From an uncultured Phycisphaerae bacterium (GTDB lineage: Bacteria > Planctomycetota > Phycisphaerae > Sedimentisphaerales > Anaerohalosphaeraceae), in contig CALEDR010000010.1 of NCBI GenBank assembly GCA_937949545.1, positions 1 through 40,504 on the forward strand: DNA of 40,504 nucleotides, read 5' to 3'. This document shows, in pieces, positions 37,043 to 40,504 of the stretch. The notes below the pieces were generated by a model. That model searched no databases. It was not told where the DNA came from and was given only the letters and a program-made list of their open reading frames with translations. Every line of letters starts with the position of its first letter. The stretch's first letter is position 1. A program made the translations under genes and the position numbers.

Positions 37043-37924
37043 ATGAGTAATGTCCTTCAAAATCGCTACGAGTTCGTGTATCTGTTCGATGTCGAAAACG
37101 GAAACCCAAACGGCGACCCGGATGCCGGCAATATGCCTCGTATCGATCCGGAGACCAGCTACGGGATTGTGACCGATGTGTGTTTAAAACGCAAGGTGCG
37201 GAACTATGTGCAAATGGTTCGAGAAGACCAGCCTCCGTACTGCATTTATGTGAAAGAAAAGGCCATTCTGACCAATCAGCAGAAAAGAGCATACGAGGCA
37301 TTAAAAATTGATAAGGGGAAAGCAGCGGCGGATGAGATTGAAAAGGCCAGATTGTGGATGTGTCACAACTTTTTTGACGTTCGAACATTCGGAGCAGTGA
37401 TGTCATTAAAGGAATACAATTGCGGTCAGGTACGGGGAGCGGTGCAGATGAATTTTGCTCGAAGCATTGATGTGATTTGTCCCCGTGAATTGACCATTAC
37501 ACGCATGGCAGTTGCTACAGAAAAGGAAGCAGAAAATCAATCCGGCGATAATCGGACGATGGGACGCAAAAACATCGTTCCTTACGCGCTGTATCGAACA
37601 GAAGGGTATATCTCCGCCAGTCTGGCAGAGCAAACCGGCTTTACAGAAGAGGACTTAGAATTGTTGTGGGAGGCCCTGATCAATATGTTTGATCATGATC
37701 ATTCCGCTGCACGCGGGAAGATGTGTGCACGCCGGTTGATTGTGTTCAAGCATGAAAGCAAAATTGGAAATGCTCCCGCTTACAAATTGTTTGACACGGT
37801 TCAAATCAAGCCGTGTGAGGGGAAACCGCCTCGCAGCTATGAGGATTACAGGGACAACATTACCGCTCCATCCGATGGTCCGCTGAGTGATTTTCGGGGG
37901 GTTACCGTGCAGAATCTTTTGTGA
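37043..37924 (+). CDS. cas7c: Cas7c, Cascade backbone subunit (Csd2)
   Basis: A 293-aa protein of the Csd2/Cas7 family: [23 protein letters not shown] (the family's N-terminal signature, written here in part), [23 protein letters not shown] and [16 protein letters not shown]. Several copies coat the crRNA spacer. AAAAGGAG at 37027-37034 lies 8 nt before ATG. A 13-bp gap separates it from the cas4 start. Confidence 0.95.
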   Translation: MSNVLQNRYEFVYLFDVENGNPNGDPDAGNMPRIDPETSYGIVTDVCLKRKVRNYVQMVREDQPPYCIYVKEKAILTNQQKRAYEALKIDKGKAAADEIEKARLWMCHNFFDVRTFGAVMSLKEYNCGQVRGAVQMNFARSIDVICPRELTITRMAVATEKEAENQSGDNRTMGRKNIVPYALYRTEGYISASLAEQTGFTEEDLELLWEALINMFDHDHSAARGKMCARRLIVFKHESKIGNAPAYKLFDTVQIKPCEGKPPRSYEDYRDNITAPSDGPLSDFRGVTVQNLL

Positions 37925-37937
37925 TTCGGGATGTCTT

Positions 37938-38612
37938 ATGTATGCAGAAGCCGACTATCTTCCTCTTTCCGCCCTGCAGCATTGGGTATTCTGTCCGCGG
38001 CAGTGCGGGCTGATTCACCTGGAACAGGTCTGGAATGAAAATCGTCTGACGGCGGAAGGACGCATCATCCACCAGCGAGTCCACGAGATGTCAGATGAGC
38101 GCCGTTCCGACATTTATATTGTGCGGGGACTGAGGATTTATTCTTGCCGTCTCGGGCTGATCGGTCAGGCGGATGTGGTGGAGTTTCACAGGGCTCCGAC
38201 GGGGATTTCTCTGTCGGATGCCGAAGGAATGTGGCAGCCGTATCCGGTTGAGTACAAACGCGGCAGTCCAAAGATGGATGCCTGTGATGAGGTGCAGCTG
38301 TGCGCTCAGGCCATCTGTCTGGAGGAAATGTTGGGGATTGCCGTTCCGCTGGGAGCTTTTTTTTACGGTCGCCCGAGACGGCGGAAGGAAGTGGTTCTTA
38401 CGGACGAGCTGCGCAGGAAGACGGAAGAATCGGCGCACCAGCTGCATGAGATGTTTCAACGGGGGCGTACCCCCGGTGCTTCTTACGAGAAAAAATGCCG
38501 GGCCTGTTCTTTGTACAATCAATGTCTCCCCAAAACGACCGGCAAAAAAAAGAACATTGAGCATTATCTTCAGATGGCCTATGAACTGCCCCGGGAGGAG
38601 ATGATTCCATGA
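37938..38612 (+). CDS. cas4: Cas4, iron-sulfur RecB-like nuclease of spacer acquisition
   Basis: 224 aa from ATG 37938. Cysteines Cys19/Cys23 (FCPRQCG) and Cys187, Cys190 and Cys196 (CRACSLYNQC) fit the 4Fe-4S cluster of Cas4. RecB-type nuclease motifs are visible: GQADVVEF, PVEYKRG and QLCAQAICLEEML. Cas4 trims prespacers and fixes PAM orientation with Cas1-Cas2. The stop overlaps the cas1 start by ATGA. Confidence 0.95.
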   Translation: MYAEADYLPLSALQHWVFCPRQCGLIHLEQVWNENRLTAEGRIIHQRVHEMSDERRSDIYIVRGLRIYSCRLGLIGQADVVEFHRAPTGISLSDAEGMWQPYPVEYKRGSPKMDACDEVQLCAQAICLEEMLGIAVPLGAFFYGRPRRRKEVVLTDELRRKTEESAHQLHEMFQRGRTPGASYEKKCRACSLYNQCLPKTTGKKKNIEHYLQMAYELPREEMIP

Positions 38613-39640
38613 AACAGCTCCTCAATACCTTGTTTGTCACAACACAAGGCGCCTATCTGGCCAAAAACGGCGATACGGTCGAAATTCTGCATGAACAGCA
38701 GACAAAGCTGCGTGTGCCGATTCATACCCTCGGAAGCATTGTCTGTTTCGGGAATGTTGCCTGCAGCCCGTTTTTGATGGGGCTGTGTGCCGAACATAAT
38801 GTTCCTTTGTCGTTTCTGACTGAGAACGGGCACTTTCTCGCACGGGTACACGGTCCCGTTTCCGGCAATGTTCTGTTGAGGAAAGAGCAGTACCGCCGCT
38901 CGGATGACCTGAAGGCCAGTTCAGAAATTGCCCGTTCTATTGTTTCGGCTAAAATCGCCAACACCCGCATTGTCCTGCTCAGAGCACTCCGTGACCGACC
39001 GCAGGCGGAAGGTCGGGAGAAGATTCAGAATGCTTTGGCGGAGATGGGGCAAAATCTGGAGAATTTGAAGCGCCTCAGTGTTCTGGAGGAAATCCGCGGA
39101 CTTGAAGGCATGGCGGCCAACACTTATTTCAGCTGTTTTGACTGCCTGATTACAGCCAATAAGAATGCCTTCTTTTTTTCGCAGCGGAGTCGGCGTCCCC
39201 CTTTGGACCCCGTCAATGCGCTCCTTTCTTTTTTGTATACCCTGTTGGTGCATGATATTCGCGCAGCCCTTGAAGGGGTGGGACTGGATCCGGCCGTTGG
39301 GTTTTTGCACCGAGATCGGCCCGGCAGACCCGGACTGGCCTTGGATATGATGGAAGAATTGCGGGCTTATCTGGCGGACCGTCTGACGTTGTCGCTGATT
39401 AATCGGCAGCAGGTGAGTCCCGAAGGGTTTCAAAAGACGGAATCGGGTGCTGTTGTGATGGATGAGCAAACCCGAAAAACTGTATTGGTTGCCTGGCAGA
39501 AGCGAAAACAGGAGGAAATTATCCATCCTTTCCTTCAGGAAAAGATACAGATTGGTCTGCTTCCTTATGTTCAGGCTTTGTTGATGGCCCGGTTTCTGCG
39601 CGGGGATTTAGACGGGTACCCTCCATTTTTGTGGAGATGA
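38609..39640 (+). CDS. cas1: Cas1, CRISPR spacer integrase (type I-C)
   Basis: A 343-aa protein with the metal-binding residues of Cas1: Glu166 (LEGMAANTYF), His234 (FLHRDRPGRPG) and Asp246 with Glu249/Glu250 (ALDMMEELR). The N-terminal domain opens LLNTLFVTTQGAYLAKNG, as in type I-C Cas1. It integrates new spacers at the leader end together with Cas2. It overlaps cas4 by 4 bp and is followed 21 bp later by cas2. Confidence 0.97.
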   Translation: MKQLLNTLFVTTQGAYLAKNGDTVEILHEQQTKLRVPIHTLGSIVCFGNVACSPFLMGLCAEHNVPLSFLTENGHFLARVHGPVSGNVLLRKEQYRRSDDLKASSEIARSIVSAKIANTRIVLLRALRDRPQAEGREKIQNALAEMGQNLENLKRLSVLEEIRGLEGMAANTYFSCFDCLITANKNAFFFSQRSRRPPLDPVNALLSFLYTLLVHDIRAALEGVGLDPAVGFLHRDRPGRPGLALDMMEELRAYLADRLTLSLINRQQVSPEGFQKTESGAVVMDEQTRKTVLVAWQKRKQEEIIHPFLQEKIQIGLLPYVQALLMARFLRGDLDGYPPFLWR

Positions 39641-39661
39641 CCATTCGGAGACATAGATCGT

Positions 39662-39952
39662 ATGATGGTGTTGGTGACGTATGATGTAAACACGGAAACG
39701 CCGGCTGCTCAGAAACGATTGCGTCAGGTGGCGAAAATTTGTGAAAATCGGGGTCAGCGGGTTCAGAATTCCGTGTTTGAATGTCTGGTTGAACCGGCTC
39801 AATGGGTAGAACTCAGGCAAAAGCTGATTGATTCGATTGACCCGGCTAAAGACAGCCTGCGGTTTTATTTTCTTGGGAGCAGTTGGAAGCGAAGAGTGGA
39901 ACACGTTGGGGCTAAGCCCGGATACGATCCGCAGGGGCCTTTGATTGTGTGA
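39662..39952 (+). CDS. cas2: Cas2, spacer acquisition subunit
   Basis: A 96-aa ferredoxin-fold protein: MMVLVTYDVNT with the conserved Asp8 after the first strand, RLRQVAKICENRGQRVQNSVFEC, and SLRFYFLGSSWKRRVEH. It bridges two Cas1 dimers. A GGAGA (39646-39650) is upstream, though 11 nt from ATG. It is the last cas gene, directly before the leader. Confidence 0.97.
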   Translation: MMVLVTYDVNTETPAAQKRLRQVAKICENRGQRVQNSVFECLVEPAQWVELRQKLIDSIDPAKDSLRFYFLGSSWKRRVEHVGAKPGYDPQGPLIV

Positions 39953-40139
39953 TCTGCTGAACGCGAACGTCAAGCGGACATGAAAAGTCCGACAGGTTCG
40001 CGAATGTTGTAAGCGGTTCTTTGGCAAGTAGATACGGAAATTTAGGTTTTAAATAGGAGCCCGATGCCCTGAAATCCTGCATAGGTTCGCGGAATCTCAT
40101 CGCTATCTCTTTTGGAGTAAAGAGGATAGCGTTTATACG
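39953..40139 (+). promoter_or_regulatory. CRISPR leader region
   Basis: The 187 bp between cas2 and the first repeat. A hairpin follows cas2: 39962-39968 pairs with 39996-40002 and, inside it, 39975-39979 with 39987-39991, with no T-tract. A 9-bp direct repeat (AGGTTCGCG) occurs at 39994-40002 and 40083-40091. A weak promoter, TTGTAA (40007-40012) and TAGATA (40029-40034) 16 bp apart, could drive pre-crRNA. A strong inverted repeat sits next to the first repeat. Confidence 0.7.
40101..40131 (+). repeat. Leader-end inverted repeat 8 bp before the first CRISPR repeat
   Basis: 40101-40107 pairs with 40125-40131 and 40108-40112 with 40119-40123, leaving one bulged G at 40124 and a 6-nt loop. This gives 12 bp of stem. 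It lies exactly where leader-anchoring signals for Cas1-Cas2 are expected. Confidence 0.65.
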
Positions 40140-40504
40140 GTCGCCCGCTTCACGCGGGCGTGGATTGAAACTAAATCTGTTTGCGGCAATTCATCCGCCA
40201 AAAAAGTCGCCCGCTTCACGCGGGCGTGGATTGAAACTAACTCCTGCAATGCGTTATCTATGCAATAAACTGCGTCGCCCGCTTCACGCGGGCGTGGATT
40301 GAAACACAGCGGACAAACAATTCGGGCCGATGAGGCAGAAGTCGCCCGCTTCACGCGGGCGTGGATTGAAACATTCCACGCATGACTGCAAGTTATCCAC
40401 AGGTTAGTCGCCCGCTTCACGCGGGCGTGGATTGAAACGGGTAGGGTTGACCGGAAATCGTCGATTGTAGGCGTCGCCCGCTTCACGCGGGCGTGGATTG
40501 AAAC
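40140..40504 (+). CRISPR. CRISPR array, type I-C, six identical 32-bp repeats visible
   Basis: Repeats lie at 40140-40171, 40206-40237, 40274-40305, 40341-40372, 40407-40438 and 40473-40504, with no differences. Each begins GTCGCCCGCTTCACGCGGGC and ends GTGGATTGAAAC. The repeat forms a 7-bp hairpin (CGCCCGC / GCGGGCG, loop TTCAC) for Cas5c cleavage and ends in the classic ATTGAAAC handle. The five spacers are 34, 36, 35, 34 and 34 bp. The last repeat ends at the window edge, so the array probably continues. The leader and cas2 lie upstream, so the newest spacer should be the first. Confidence 0.98.

Noticed and set aside
40133-40486. Minus-strand open frame across the CRISPR array encoding repeated VSIHARVKRAT
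   Set aside because: It is a translation of the CRISPR repeats; the periodicity follows the 66-68-bp repeat unit and there is no ribosome site.

Overview
The window looks like part of a chromosome from a marine or sediment-type Planctomycetota bacterium, probably of the Phycisphaerae/Sedimentisphaerales kind. This is inferred from the gene families, not measured. The clues are a FecR-type regulator with an NPCBM-like tail, LamG/Ig proteins ending in a short dockerin-like module, a PEP-CTERM protein, a pseudopilin of the planctomycete type, paired ClpP genes after trigger factor, and an mre operon with lineage-specific extra genes.

Layout. Positions 1-8512 (+) hold an accessory surface/polysaccharide locus: a 5'-truncated FecR protein, two paralogous secreted proteins sharing an N-terminal domain, a pseudopilin, a BNR_4 beta-propeller protein and a second LamG/Ig protein. 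A 474-bp gap follows, holding a near-consensus promoter, a multi-hairpin RNA candidate and a strong terminator. Next come a NYN-domain nuclease with a cold-shock-like tail (+) and two tandem TonB-dependent receptor paralogues (-). From about 14.8 kb the content is housekeeping: YjbQ, tRNA-Gly(GCC), a second structured-RNA candidate ending in a terminator, trigger factor, two ClpP paralogues, a lipoprotein, an orphan DNA methyltransferase, apolipoprotein N-acyltransferase and a HEAT-repeat lipoprotein. A second operon with a good promoter at 23105-23133 carries a membrane coiled-coil protein, a 52-aa membrane protein, mreB, mreC, mreD, PBP2 and a DUF4056-type lipoprotein. It meets a convergent secreted-protein gene that is frameshifted.

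Positions 32431-40504 carry a complete type I-C CRISPR-Cas system in the order cas3-cas5c-cas8c-cas7-cas4-cas1-cas2, then a leader and an array of six identical 32-bp repeats that reaches the last base of the window. An in-frame internal start with a strong Shine-Dalgarno inside cas8c marks the hidden small-subunit gene cas11c. A 782-bp inverted-repeat-rich region with no convincing gene separates the frameshifted gene from cas3.

The most interesting items that a standard gene list would miss are the two promoter/terminator-bounded RNA candidates (8661-8923 and 15401-15603), the internal cas11c, the leader hairpin beside the first repeat, a spacer containing a perfect DnaA-box sequence, the gene-conversion-like 83-bp block shared by two modular surface proteins, and the doubly frameshifted surface gene.
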